Source: Hevea brasiliensis (lineage: Eukaryota > Streptophyta > Magnoliopsida > Malpighiales > Euphorbiaceae). From it: a stretch of 64,000 nucleotides of DNA. The stretch's first letter is position 1. Each line of letters opens with the position of its first letter. A model generated the notes under the pieces. That model searched no databases and was not told the DNA's origin. It saw only the letters and a program-made list of their open reading frames with translations. Of this stretch, positions 31,909 to 45,200 are shown in pieces. Position numbers and translations under genes: made by a program. The stretch lies in contig NC_079494.1 of NCBI RefSeq assembly GCF_030052815.1, positions 35,636,467-35,700,466 on the forward strand, written 5' to 3'.

Positions 31909-34402
31909 GCAGTACTGCTAAAACAATACCCTATTGGCATGCCAAACTATCCAAACCAATCACATTAGGCCTACTAGGGCATTTTGCACTTTTAAGTTTC
32001 ACAATTTTTGAATTTCAAGTTTTCATGTCACTATTCATTTCATTAGTCAACTAAAATGTTGACTTTTGCATAAACAATAGGTACATTGGTTTTATTACTC
32101 CCAACATACCACATTTTGTATTCAAAACTTGTTGGTTTTGGTCACTTTCTCAAAGCTTAGGTCATTTTGGCAAAATTGCTAATTTTTGATTTTGGTGTCA
32201 CTATTCACCTCATTGGTCAACAAAAATGTTGACTTTTGGATAGAAAATAGGTGTATTGGTTTTAACACCCCAAACATACCACATTTTGTATTTAAAACTT
32301 GTTGGTATTGGTTGCCAATACCATTTCTAAGCTTAATGCTAATTGAATAAAATTTTCAGATTTGGTGCTTCATCTTTACTGTTCCATTTGTTATTTTTAC
32401 AGTGGGAATTTGAGGAAATGGTAAACATGAAAGTTGTTCCTTATTCTGTATAGTTGAATTTCCTTTTTTGAATCACTCCATTTGGAGTTTTGTAGCTCAA
32501 GTTATGGCCAAAATAAGTTTACTGTTCACGGGTACTATTCCTGCTGAAATTTTGGGTTTTGGCAGATTTTGGTCCAAATTTGGTCAGTAATTTGACCAAG
32601 TTAAGTTCATAATTTGGTCTAACATTCTTCATATGAAATGTTCTACCATGCCTTAGGTTTCCATCAGTTCAAGAATCGCCTAAATCCGAGTTTTCTAGAG
32701 GGAGTTATAGTCATCCAAACATTACTGTTCAAATGTAAATCTGCAGAGTTGCAGGTTTGATAACTTAACTTTGCCCAATCATTTGAATGGGTAAATGGCA
32801 TTATTTGGGGTAGGTTTCTTCATAAAAGTTGTTTGTCTATATCTTATCTTGTTGCTGTAAAAATTTCAGATCAATTAACCAAATCTACAGTGAGTTATGG
32901 CTAAATGAACAGTTACTATTCATTTAGTCAATTCTGCAGGGGCTGTTGCAGGGTGTCCAGATTGGGGCCAAGTTTTGGTCCTCTTGCTTTGGTCTTTTGG
33001 GCATGTTTCTTCAGCAAAAATGTGCCATTATAAGCCTAGTTTTATGTCCAATTGGCCAAACACCAATTGGACCAACACAGCCCAAGTTATGGCAGTGCAA
33101 GTGGACTGAAATTTCAGTCACTCTGCTGCACTCACAAGGCAGCCTACACATTCACTTGGCTATACTATTTTTCAGTCTAATTCATGGTCAACATACCTAA
33201 AATGGTCACTAATTGACCATTAAGATGTTCTCTAACAATTTCCTAAGCCAAGTCAATTTTTCACTTCTCAAAACCTTAGTTTTCCCTTATGATTCATACA
33301 TACACCTAATTAAGCACTTCCATTCATTATTTATGTGTATATTCACCTTAAACATAATCTCTAATCCATTCTAAGTCCATTAAAACCATCAAAAACACTC
33401 CACCTTTGTTCCTTCCTTAGGGCAGCCAAAACTCATGTACACATACACATGAATTTTGTTCATTTAAATTACATTTTCTTACTAAATTCAAGTTCCATTT
33501 CATGAAATTAAAGAGTTTTAGGTATATAGTGCACTAACCTTGAATAGGGTAGTTTTTTCCCAACTCAAACTTCTCTTTCTTTCCTCTTCTTGGCTGCCAA
33601 AAGCTTGTTTAAGGTGTAGGGTAAAATTTTAATGAAGTGGGGTTAGGGTTTTATGGTGCAAATTCATGGGAAAATGGAAGTAATTAAAGAAAACTTCCAT
33701 GGAGGGTTATGGAGGAGAGGATCACGTTTTGAAGAAGAAGATGGCTGCTTGTTTTTGGTCTTCCTTGGTCTTTATTTATCTCTTTTATTAATTAGTCAAA
33801 TGGTTACTTAATTGTGATTGGTTATGGCTTTTAAATGACATCATCAAGATGTCATAAATTGCTTTTTATTTCATTTTCCTTTTCTTTTATCCACTACTCA
33901 TTTCCAATTTCATTTTTAGTAATGTTTATTCATATTTTATATCATATTAATTATTTACTTAACTGGACAAGTCGGCCAAAAATCACCTCTGAAGGCGAAA
34001 TGACCAAAATGCCCTCCGTTTGGCTTAACGGGTCAAAATTGTCTGTACCGATTGAAAAATTTTTTTAAATATTTTCTTGGCATTCTAATGCCATAGGAAC
34101 CTCAATGACCCTTCTCTGGAGTCCCAAAAATTATTTTATGAAATTTTTCCCGGGTCTAGGGCTCCTCGTTGCGAGAACCGCAACTTCCCTCTGGTTACCC
34201 TTCGCTTGGGCACCGGCTCATTTGACTTGGTTGTATTTTATTTCTAAAATTTTTACTAAATTTTTCTTATTAATATTTGAGTAAATTTTGGTTCCTCACT
34301 TTAGTTTAAATATTTTTCCGGACGTTCTAGCTGTCTGGACCGACACCGGTCACCGGAACAGTAGACTGTGCGGAATTGCTACAGTGAGGGTGTTACAGTT
34401 TT

Positions 34403-36097
34403 GGTAATGTACCAAATCAGAATTGGTAAGAGAGATGGACTTAGAGTAAGGTAAATGTGTAATTGATACATGTTTATGCAATGTAATTAAGGGCAGTGTG
34501 CATTTTAGCCCATAACTTTAAATGTGTAACTCCAATTGGTATGAGACCAATTGGAGGTGAAGCTAGGCACAAAATGTGCCAACTTTCATTTAGAAAGCAT
34601 ACCAAAATTCTGCTTGCAAGGTGACATGAAAAAATGACCAATTCGGATTAAGTGCAAGTGAAACTCAAATCGACCAATTGGGCGTGATTAGTGTTTAGGC
34701 CATAACTCCCTCAAAACAGGTCCAATTGACCTGAAATTTTAACCATGAATAGTCAAGTCTTATGAAGACACCAAAGCCCAGAAATGACCAAAAGCAAGTC
34801 AAACAGCTTGGACAAGTTCGGGTCCGAAAACTGGCCGAACCAAAGTTGACCAAATTTGACCTAAAATGACCTAATTTGATGCCATTTGACCAGCAATAGT
34901 AAAATGACCATAACTTGGTCTACATAACTCGGATTGACCTAAAATTTTGCCCCGCGTTCCATAAGACATAGATCTACAAGTTTGTAGTTTTGACTGAAAG
35001 CCAAAAACTGAGGAAACTAGGTCGACCGGCTAGGTCAAACTAGTATATCGGAATACAACAATTTGCAATAAAATGCACTAAACAAGGAAATGAAATTGGT
35101 AACGAGTACCAACCCTAAAACACTATCGAATGTGACATATTAGTGAAACTAAAACCTAAAATACCTAGAACGCATCGAGGTCGGTATATTAGGTGATTAA
35201 GCAAATAATAGCTTTCAGTAAATTATTTATCAAACATTATCGATAGAGACAGTTTAATTTAGTACTGAAATACTTCAAATTGTGTTTCTCAGTTAGTAAA
35301 GACTCAGGGAAAGGGAAGGAAACACTGAGTCCAGACCAGGAGACAATTATCAGAGGTTTGTGCACAACAACTATTTCTTTTGAATTTTTCAATTGAAATG
35401 AATTATGACTATTTGTACATTATTGTTTTAAATTGTGGAAATGTGTTTGAATGAATATTTATCGCTTGAAAAGCACTGTAAATGGTTTGAAATTGTGAGA
35501 AATTGTTTGAATGATATTGATGGATACTTATTGATTGAAAAGCATTGGAAATGGTTTGAAACCACAGCTATCATGTATATTGATTTTATTCCTCACTAGC
35601 TTGTCTAGTGGGACGAATTGAATTCCCTCTCTGGCTGAAGTGTTGAGGTGTGTGCCTGTTGAGGACGAATTGGATGAGTACTCATATTTTTGCTAGCTAG
35701 CTATGTTATTCCTCATTAGTCATTGACTTTTGGGACGAATTGAATACCTCATTAGCCATCGGCTTTTGGGACGAATTGAACTTTGGAACATGGTTAAGCT
35801 GTGTGTGATTTATTGATATGTATTGTGAGATTGTGAAATGAATTTAAACTCTTATTGACATATACTGTCTTTTGAATTCAACCATGATCTGACTTATTGA
35901 AATTTATTGTGATATTGAGAAATGGAGTTTAAATTCTTGTTGACAATTACTGTCTAGAAATTAACTATGGTTTTAAGTATCCACTATTTATATGATTTAT
36001 GAATTGTGATTTAAATTGTATTTGGTTAATGTTGTGCACCACTGAGACATCGTCTCAGCGATAGCTTTTTATTGCTATCGCAGGTAGACAGACAGAC
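34403..36097 (+). repeat. G3 3' LTR, part 2
   Basis: Continues the LTR after S2, carrying the module array and hairpin motif, to the G4 insertion. The stretch near 34655-34690 differs from the 5' LTR by several CAG/CTG-to-CG type changes. CAGAC at 36093-36097 is the left target site of G4. Confidence 0.9.
36036..36083 (+). other. Conserved GCACCAC two-hairpin motif, G3 3' LTR copy
   Basis: Same as the 5' LTR copy: CTGAGA/TCTCAG, then GCGATAGC/GCTATCGC, ending CAG|G. Confidence 0.75.
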
Positions 36098-39000
36098 TGT
36101 AACACCCTCCCGGTAGCAATTCCGTACATTTTACTGTTCCGGTGATCAGTGTCGATCCAGACAGCTAGAATGTCCGGAAAAATATTTAAACTTAAGTGAG
36201 GGACCATAATCAATTCAAATATTAATAAGAAAAATTTAATAAAAATTTTAGAAATAAAATACAACCAAATTAAACGAGCCGGTGCCCTAGCGAGGGGTAA
36301 CCAGAGGGAAGTTGCGGTTCTCGCAACGAGGAGCCCTAGACCCGGGGAAAAAATTATAAAATAATTTTTGGGACTCCAGAGAAGGGTCATTGAGGTTCCT
36401 ATGGCATTAGAATGCCAAGAAAATATTTAGGAAAAATTTTCAATCAGTACAGCTAATTTTGACCCGTTAAGCCAAACGGAGGGCATTTTGGTCATTTCGC
36501 CTTCAGAGGTGATTTTTGGCCGACTTATCCAGTTAAGAAAATAATTAATATGACATAAAATATGAAGAAACATTGCTAAAAATTAAATTGAAATTGAGTA
36601 GTGATGAAAAGAAAAGAAAAATCCATAAAAATGCCAAATATGACATCATTATGATGTCATTTGAAAGTCTCCACCAATTATAATTAAACAACCATATTAT
36701 TAACTAATAAAAGAGACTAAATGAAGACCAAATTAACCAAAAATACAGCAGCCACCTCCTTCCCCAAAACCAGCCAAAACGTAGAGAGAAAGAAGATAGG
36801 GTTTCCACCATAGCCATTCTTTGCAAGCTTTCATTCTCATGCTTCCTCACCATATTTCCTCAAGACCCCAACACTAAAATGAATCCTTGGACCTAGAGGA
36901 AGTGTTTGGCAGCCAAGAGAGTACTAGAAAAGTGAAGATTAAACTTGGGAAAAAAGTGCCACTTAATGGTTAGTGCATTAGATACCTAAAACTCTTTATT
37001 TTCATGATTAGTAACTTGAATTGAGTAAGAATTTGTAACTAAAATGAACAATAATTATGTGTATACATACTATAAATTTCGGTTGCCCTATTGAAGAAAT
37101 AGAAATGAGTGTTTTGTTGGACTTAGAGTGGATTAGAAATGATGTTTAAGGTACATATACACAAGTATAATGAATTGGTATGCTAACTAAGGTAATATGG
37201 GTGAAACTTGAACTTGGGCTAGGGTTTGGGAGTGAAAAATTTGATTTGGCTTATGAAATGGTTAAAGAACATTCTAATGGTCAATTAGTGACTATTTGAG
37301 GTATGTTGACCATAATTTGAGGTGCATTAAAGTGTTACAAACTGAAATGGTAGGCTGCCTTGTGAGTGCAGCAGGGTGGCTGGAATTGCAGTCCACTTAG
37401 GCAGCCATAAATTTGGCTGTGTAGGTCCAATTGGTGTTTGGTCAATTGGACATGAAACTAGGCTTGTAGTGGCACATTTTTGCTGAAGAAACCATGCCCA
37501 AAAGACCAAAGCAAGAGGACCAAAAGTTGGCCCCAATCCGGATACCCTGCAACTGATTCTGCAGAATGACCAAATGAACAGTAACTGTTCATTTGGCCAT
37601 AACTCACTGTAGATGTGGTAAATTGACCTGAAATTTTTACAGAAACAAGTTAAGACATAGAAAAACAACTTTCATGAAGGAACCTACCCCAAATTATGGC
37701 CAGAACCCATCCAACCAAGTGATTCCAATTACTGTTTATGTTACTGTAGATATGGTCAATTCTGCAGATTGGCAATCCGGCCAGCTGTGGTTTTTGGACC
37801 ATATCTAGAGCTAAAAAACTCCAAATGGAGTGATTCAAAAAAGGAAATTCAACTAGACAAAATAAGGAACAACTTTCATGTTTGCCATTTCTTCAAATTC
37901 CCACTGCAACAGTGTCCAATGGAACAGTAAATTTGAGCTACAAAAACTGAAAATTCTGTTTCCCTTAGTTTAAACTTTGAAATGGTATAAATGCTTAATG
38001 CCAACAAGTTTTGAATGCCAAATGTGGTACATTGGGAGTGCCAAAGTCAATGTACATATTTTCTACCCAAAAGTCAACATTTTTGTTGACCAATGAGGTG
38101 AATAGTGACACCAAAAACTTGAAATTCACAAATTGAAGAATTTAAAGGTTTCAAATGCCCTAGTATACCTAACAAGATTGGTTTGGATAGTTTGGCATGC
38201 CAATAGGGTTCAGTTAGCAGTACTGCATATGGCAATATGCCATTCTGTGATTTTATGGCTTTTAGCCATTCCGACCTTGCATTGAGACTTGGCCTTGTGC
38301 CTGATATTATTTACAGCTTGTTAGTTGTTCTGTTGCACACCGGGAGATGCATATGTGACCGATGGTGTGACGGCCCAAGGTATTTGATACCCAGTGCCAG
38401 TTTACCCGTTTATCCAGTCCAGTCGTCTAGTGTAGGTTACTTGGGCAACCAAATGAATAAAATTGGTCAAAGTTAATGAAATAATAGATATACCAATACC
38501 AAATAAAGAAATCATACACATTCTATACATACTTACTTTCTGCTATTTTCTTTTATTATACTATTGCACCACTAAGCATTATTGCTTAGCGCGTTGCTTT
38601 TGCCACGCGTAGGTACTGGAGATACAGATCGTGAGCCCAGTAGACCGCAGACTGGGTGAGTCCATCCTGCAGTTCTGCACAGTGTCCGTGTCACCTCAAC
38701 TTCTGCAGTGCATTGGTAGGACACTAGGTGTCATTTTGGCATTCTGTATTAAATTTTGATTTTCTCATATGTAATTAAACTTGTGTAATGTATTTTGAGG
38801 TTCATGTAAATAATGAAGATTTATGGTTATGTATGGAAGTAATTTGAGTATTTATTTGTTGTTTATACATATGAGTACCCTGAGAAATGATGATTGAGAA
38901 CTGAAATTGAAATGTTGTTGAGATCTTGATATTGAGACTTTGTTGATGAATTGAAGTTGGGATTGTTTGGAAAATTATTTGGAAGTGTTTTTAACAGGTT

Positions 39001-39226
39001 CCGAAGAACTGTTTTCTCCATTTTTAGCCGGTACTCCGCCGGATTTTCTTTAAAATTTTCGGAACCTCAAATAAATAATATTTTCGATAAATGGCTTAAA
39101 TAAAGTATGTTTCATAAATTATATTCAAAGGCATGATATAAATTAATTAAGGTATATTAGAGTGTGCCGGTACACCGTGTGGCATTACTTACTCGGGTAT
39201 ACTGTACACGGGTAAGGGGTGTCACA
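36098..39226 (+). repeat. G4 5' LTR (family B)
   Basis: TGTAACACCCTCC to GGGGTGTCACA, the same length as 47893-51021. Landmarks: TGACATCAT/ATGATGTCA palindrome (about 36642-36660), donor-like ATG|GTTAGTGC (about 36966-36975), modules (about 37380-37900), near-perfect palindrome (37566-37600), hairpin motif (38576-38612). The frames at 36055-36390 (minus), 37327-37838 (minus) and 38237-38476 recur in the 3' LTR only because the LTRs are copies. Confidence 0.95.
38576..38612 (+). other. Conserved GCACCAC two-hairpin motif, G4 5' LTR copy
   Basis: GCACCA, stem CTAAGC/GCTTAG (six-base loop), then CGCGT/ACGCG around a TGCTTTTGCC loop, ending TAG|G. Stem sequences differ from family A while pairing is kept. 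Confidence 0.72.
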
Positions 39227-39348
39227 TTTAGTGGTATCAGAGCCTGGTTTAGGCATTTCTGGGCCTAGATTGAGTCCATACCATGCATTGCATTTGTAAG
39301 AGTCGAGGTGACACTAACGCAGATCTGTTTGTCTTTGTTAAATAGGAT
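39227..39348 (+). other. G4 leader with primer-binding site
   Basis: TGGTATCAGAGC at 39232-39243, five bases past the LTR, is an exact complement to the plant initiator tRNA-Met 3' end. The leader is only ~120 bp, much shorter than that of C1. Confidence 0.93.
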
Positions 39349-40650
39349 ATGGACCCTTCATCTCAGAGGGCAGTCGAGGAGGAAGTGGAGAGTCATGCTC
39401 CACCTGCAGCAGCTGAGACTGGGGGCATGAGAGAATCTGCTCCACCAGCTCAAGCAGAGCCTGCTCAGCCTCCACAGGCCATGTTCCAGCAAATGGCCGA
39501 TTTCTTCAGACAAATGGCCGGGGTAATGCCATCACCACCACCACCACCACCAGCTCCACAACAGAAATCACACCTGGAAAGGCTAAGAAAGTTTGGAGCA
39601 GTGGACTTTTTCGGTAAGAGAGAAGATGACTCTGTTGCAGCCGAGAATTGGTTGAACAGAACGGGCAGAGTCTTAAAACAACTCCACTGCACCTCAGAGC
39701 AAAATCTAGAAGCTGCAGTATCCTTGTTGCAAGACGATGCCTACGAATGGTGGGACACTGTGTCCAGTGAAGTGCAGCCAGAAGCTATAACTTGGGACTT
39801 CTTTCTCTCAGAATTCAAGAAGAAATATGTGGGTACTGTATACCTAGAAGAGAGAAGAAGGGAATTCATTAATCTGAGGCAGAGACAGCTATCAGTGGCC
39901 GAGTATGAGAAGGAATTTGTCTGATTAAGCCGCTACGGAAGGGAGATAGTACCTAATGAAGCTGAAAGGTGTAAGAGATTTGAAGAGGGACTAAATGATA
40001 ACATCAAGATCCAGCTCACTGCTTTGGGAATCACAGAATTTAGCAAGTTAGTGGAAGCTGCAATAAGGGTTGAAAAAGTGAGAATCAGTGAGCGGACTGG
40101 GAAGGATAGGCAGAGAAGAGGGGCCCAGTCGCCTAGCTCGGCTCCCGCATCCGGGAAGAGGTTCAAGGGTCCACCGCACGAGTTCAGTCAGCCACATGGT
40201 CGTGGTCACCTCGGGGCCCAGCCATAGTTCACCCCTAGGAGAGGTCACCCACACCATCGGTGGGCGCCTCCGAGGATGGGGTTCAGGGGACCAGCTCCAG
40301 TATCTTCTGCATGTCCGCATTGCCTGAAATGGCACAAGGGGGAATGTTGGAGAGTAACTGGTGCCTGTTTAAGATGTGGGTCGACAGAGCATCAGCTGAG
40401 GAACTGCCCACGCAGAACTACTACAGCTGCTCCAACACAAGCATGCACTGCTCCCGCACTACGCAGAGGTAGAAAATCTAGTAAATTTGACGCATGGGAC
40501 CATCACAGAGGCTCAGCATCCGAGCCGCCAGAGAGGCGGATAATGCACCACCCGCGAAATTATGCCCTGAGAGCTCAGGAGGAGCAAGATGCCCCGGACG
40601 TCATCAGGGGTACGTTCTCCCTCTACAATACACCTGTGCATGCAGTGGTG
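39349..40650 (+). pseudogene. G4 gag
   Basis: Gag polyprotein, which forms the particle and binds RNA. It starts at 39349 (MDPSSQRAVEEEVE). Residues ~1-85 are acidic and proline-rich with a run of eight prolines; the capsid core follows (~85-200: ENWLNRTGRV, DDAYEWWDTV, FKKKYVG, EFINLRQ, VAEYEKEF). After a basic linker come zinc-binding Cys/His residues (CPHCLKWHKGEC, then the classic knuckle CLRCGSTEHQLRNC, about 40310-40410). Two in-frame stops interrupt it: TGA at 39922-39924 and TAG at 40225-40227. Both are explained by single C-to-T changes (CGA, CAG), as cytosine deamination would cause. The frame runs on into protease without a separate start. Confidence 0.92.
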
Positions 40651-41130
40651 GATCCAGGATCCAGGATCCACTCATTCATATATCTGCATCAACCTACCCG
40701 TAGAAAGGGGGATACTAGTAGGGAAGAGTGACCAAGACATTCTGGTCACTAATCCATTGGGTCACAGTGTAGTGGTGAATAAGGTATACAAGGGTTGCCC
40801 GTTAAGGATTCAGGGGTATGAATTCTTGGCAGACCTGATTGAGTTGCCCTTCCACGAGTTTGACGTGATTTTGGGAATGGACTGGTTGTCACGTCATCAG
40901 GCAATAGTTGATTGCAAATTGAAGAGAATTTCTCTGAAAACTCCTGAGGGTAATGAGATTACAGTTGTGGGTGAAAGGACAGATTTCTTGTCCAATGTCA
41001 TCTCAGCCACAGTTGCAAGAAGAATGATGAGAAAAGGCTGTGAAGCCTACCTAGCACATGTGGTGGATACTAGTCAGGCTAAGCCAAATTTGAGTGATAT
41101 ACCCACAGTAAAAGACTTCCCAGAAGTATT
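40600..41130 (+). pseudogene. G4 aspartic protease region
   Basis: This protease cuts the polyprotein. The frame entering from gag reads [21 protein letters not shown] with the active-site Asp at about 40650. A direct 7 bp duplication (GATCCAG, 40651-40664) right after the Asp codon shifts the frame. The rest continues in the frame that also holds RT ([37 protein letters not shown]). The ILGMDWL motif is the second conserved protease block. Removing one 7 bp copy would put gag and pol in one frame, the usual plan for this lineage. Confidence 0.88.
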
Positions 41131-42272
41131 TCCTGAAGAATTGCCTAGCTTGTCGCCAGAAAGGGAAGTTGAATTTGCTATTGAGACACTGCTAGGTATA
41201 GCACCCATTTCCATTGCTCCTTATAGGATGGCACCCACTGAATTGAGGGAGTTGAAAACTCAGTTGCAAGAGTTGCTTGATAAGGGGTTCATACGCCCCA
41301 GTGTGTCACCATGGGGAGGTCCAGTGCTGTTTGTGAAAAAGAAGGATGGGACTTTGAGGCTATGCATTGATTACCGGCAGTTGAATAAAGTGACTGTGAA
41401 GAACAAATATCCGTTGCCTAGAATTGATGATCTGTTTGATCAGTTGAAGGGAGCAGGAGTATTTTCTAAGATTGATCTCAGATCAGGGTATCATCAGTTG
41501 AGGGTAAAGGATGCAGATGTGCCAAAGACTGCATTCAGGACCCGATATGGGCATTATGAGTTTCTAGTGATGCCCTTTGGTCTAAGAAATGCACCAGCGG
41601 CATTCATGGACCTTATGAACTGTATCTTTCATCCACACTTAGATCGGTTCGTAGTGGTCTTTATTGATGATATTTTGGTGTATTCCAAGACCAGGGAAGA
41701 ACATGATGAGCATTTGAGGATTGTTCTGCAAACCCTGAGAGAAAAGAAGCTGTATGCTAAGTTGTCCAAGTGTGACTTTTGGTTGAATGAGATTGCATTC
41801 CTTGGACACATAGTGTCAGCTGATGGGATTAGAGTGGATCCCAAGAAAATAGAAGCAGTGATGGAATGGAAGCCTCCCAGGAATACAACTGAGGTCAGAA
41901 GCTTCTTGGGGCTAGCTGGGTATTACAGAAGATTTGTGAAGGGATTTTCTTTAATAGCTGCTCCAATGACCAAGTTGTTACACAAGAATGTCAGATTTGA
42001 CTGGAATGAGAAGTGTCAGACCAGTTTAGAGAAGTTGAAGGCTATGTTGATAGAGGCACCAGTGTTAACACAGCCAGTGTCAGGAAAGGACTTCGTGGTC
42101 TGCAGTGATGCCTTTCATAATGGGTTAGGGTGTGTATTGATGCAAGAGGGGAAGGTGGTCGCTTATGCTTCCAGACAGCTAAGGCCACATGAACAGAACT
42201 ACCCTACCCATGATCTAGAGCTTGCAGCAATTATCTTCGCACTGAAGATATGGAGGCATTACTTGTATGGTG
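41131..42272 (+). pseudogene. G4 reverse transcriptase and RNase H (5' part)
   Basis: Uninterrupted frame (the ORF from 40589 runs to the S3 insertion). RT blocks appear in order: [94 protein letters not shown], and the catalytic FIDDILVYS (about 41660). Then the connection ([22 protein letters not shown]) and RNase H ([36 protein letters not shown]), cut at 42272 after HYLYG. RT itself shows no lesion and may be functional in sequence, but it has no intact polyprotein around it. Confidence 0.95.
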
Positions 42273-45200
42273 TGTAACACCCCTAAGTTCGGTAGTGCGT
42301 TCTACTGTTCCGGTGACCAGTGTTGTCTGGACAGCTAGGATGCCTAGAACTACACTTCGATATGAGTGAGAAGACATAAAATAATGAAATACAAGAAAAG
42401 AAAATACAAGAAAAACAAAGGAAAAATAATAGCAAAGAAATGTGATCAAGTTAAGCGAGCCGGGAATCCTAGCGATGGGTGACCACACCGGGAAGTCACG
42501 GCGTGGACCGTTGACTAGCCCTGGATTGTGGGGAACCCTGGAAAATATTTTTAGGACTTAAATAGAATTAGAAAGATCAAAGAAAAATTAAATAATTAGT
42601 ACAAAGAAAAGTGAGAAATCGAAAAACAGACAAAACCCGGTATTACCGAAAAATCGGGAATGCAACCCGAACAGGGGCATTATGGTCATTTGACATCCCA
42701 AATTGTCTTTTGACCTAAATGTCCATTAAAAATAAATAATATTACACTTAGAAAATAAAATGAAAAATTAAATTGGGGGTACCTAATACAAATAACCAAA
42801 AATGGAGTGAAAAATGTGTAAATAACACATTTAGGCTTATTATATGATTAAATGGAGTGAGTGGGCCACTAAAGGAATAAATTAAACACAAAATGAGGCT
42901 GATGTAAGTCCACTATATCCAGCAGCAACTTCATCTTCTTCATTTATCATCCAAGCCGAATTGAAGGAGGAGAGAAAACCTCCATTTCCATTTTCATGCA
43001 AGCTCCATCAACCCCTCCATTTCAACTCCAATCTCTTAGGTTCCTTCATGAAAAATTGTCTACACATCACAAGGAAGGGTTTGATACTAAAATCAAGAAG
43101 TTTGGTGAAGGTTTAACAAGTCCCAACCATAAGGTAAGTTAGCATTCTTGAAGATTTCTTTGTTAAACTTTGTGTACATGTTATGGGTGTTGGTTTTGTG
43201 AAGGAAATTTTTAAGTTTGAAGAGTTATTGAGATATCCATTTTTGGGCAGCCATGTATTCATGTATTGATGAAGTATTTGTACATATAATTGATGAGAAT
43301 TATGTTGGTTATGGTGATTTAATATCCTAGTAAAATATTTCATATGTATAAGGTGATTTTTGCACTTGGATGAAAATTGATGATTGTAGGACACTTTGGT
43401 ATTGAGGAAGAATTTCGGCAGCTTGGGGATTCTTGAATAAATGTGTGTGTTCATGAAGGTGGTGGCAGAATATTGACATAGAAGTTTGATGGATATGTAT
43501 ATAGATTGATATTGTAAAGTGTATGTAAGATTTGTAATGGTTAGGTGTGTATGTGATTGTACTTAGAACTTGTAAATGTGAATTATATTTGGTGTGTTGA
43601 GGATAATTGTAATCTGCCCAAAGTAATGTTAATGTAAAGTGGAATATGTTTTTGGTAATGTACCAAAACAGATTTGGTAGGGAAGTAAACATATTTGCAA
43701 GGTAAGTGTGTGATTGATGTGTGTTTAAGCAAGGTAACTAAGGGCAGTGTACATTTTAGCCAATAAGTTTAAATGTGTAACCTCAATTGGTATGAGACCG
43801 ATTGGAGGTGGAACTAGGCACAAAATGTGCCAACTTTCATTGGGAAAACATACCAAAATTCTGCTTGCAAGGTGACCTAAGAAAATGACCAATTCGGATT
43901 AGGTGCAATTAGGACCTGAAAAATGACCAATTGGGCAGCAGTGAGTGTTTAGGCCATAACTCACTCAAAACAGGTCCAATTGACCTGAAATTTTAAACAT
44001 GAATAGTTAAGACCCATACCTACAAGTCTTATGAGACACCAAAGCCCAAAAATGACCAGAAGCAAGTCAAAAAGCTTGCACAAGTTCGGGTCCAAAAACT
44101 GGCCGAACCAGAGTTGACCAAATTGACCTAAAATTGACCTAATTTGATGCCAATTGACCAGCAATAGTATAATGACCATAACTTGGTCTACTTAACTCGG
44201 ATTGACCTAAAATTTTGCCCCGCGTGCAATAAGACATAGATCTACAAGTTTGTAGTTTTGACCTAAACCCGAAAACCGAGGGAACTAGGCCGTCTGGCTA
44301 GGTCAAACTAGTATTCCGGAATCCAACAAGTTGCATTAAAATGCACTAAACAAGGAAACGAGTTTGGTAAAACGTACCAACCCTAAAACCCTATCAAATG
44401 TGACATATTAATGACACTAAAACCTAATTTACCTAAAACGCATTGAGGGTCGGTATATTAGGTGATTAAGCAAATAAAGGTATTCATTGAATAATAGCTT
44501 TCAGTGAATTAATTACCAAACATTATCGATAGAGACAATATAATTTAGTACTGAAACACTTCAAATTGTGTTTCTCAGTTACTAAAGACTCAGGGAAAGG
44601 GAAGGAAACATTGAGTCCAGACCAGGGAGACAGTCATCAGAGGTTTGTGCACAACAACTATTTCTCTTGAATTATTTTCAATTGAAATAAATATTGACTA
44701 TTTGTATATTATTGTTTTAAATTGTAGAAATGTATTTGAATGGATATTTATTGCTTGAAAAGCATTGTAAATGATTTGAAACTGTGAGAAATTGTTTGAA
44801 TGATATTGATGGATACTTATCGCTTAAAAAGCATTATAAATGGTTTGAAATTGTGGAAAAATTGGTTTAGTGGGATTTGTGAAATTTGAAGTTAATTATG
44901 AATTGTGTTGTCATTTTGTGAATGAAATTATGACTTTGGAAATTTATTGGATTCTCACGAATCATTTGAATAAAATGTTTGGAATTGATTTTGTGTTCAC
45001 ACTTAACATGACAGTATCGTATCATTCCTTCTCCATTTATGGGGTTGTGATCGTTTATTTTCCTTCTCCATTTATTGAGTCGTGATCGTTTATTTTTCCC
45101 TCTCTGGTTTACCAGTTGAGGTGATCGGATGAGTACTCATTATATAGCTAGCTCCCTTCCTCATTGATTTCGATTAGTGGGGTTGTGATTGCTTTGTCGT

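Larger units (their letters stand above)
30670..34397 (-). mobile_element. S2, solo LTR of family-B type, inverted
   Basis: A 3,728 bp LTR on the minus strand with GTTTT duplications at 30665-30669 and 34398-34402 and no internal region. Its minus-strand start TGTAACACCCTCA and end GGGGTGTCACA match the G4 LTR ends, but it is ~600 bp longer. It carries a donor-like AAGGTTAGT (complement near 33535), repeated modules (about 32030-33180), the hairpin motif (31384-31430) and extra GGCATAAAGCC-like repeats (31827-31908). A TGACATC/GATGTCA pair is near 33836-33855. Confidence 0.93.
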
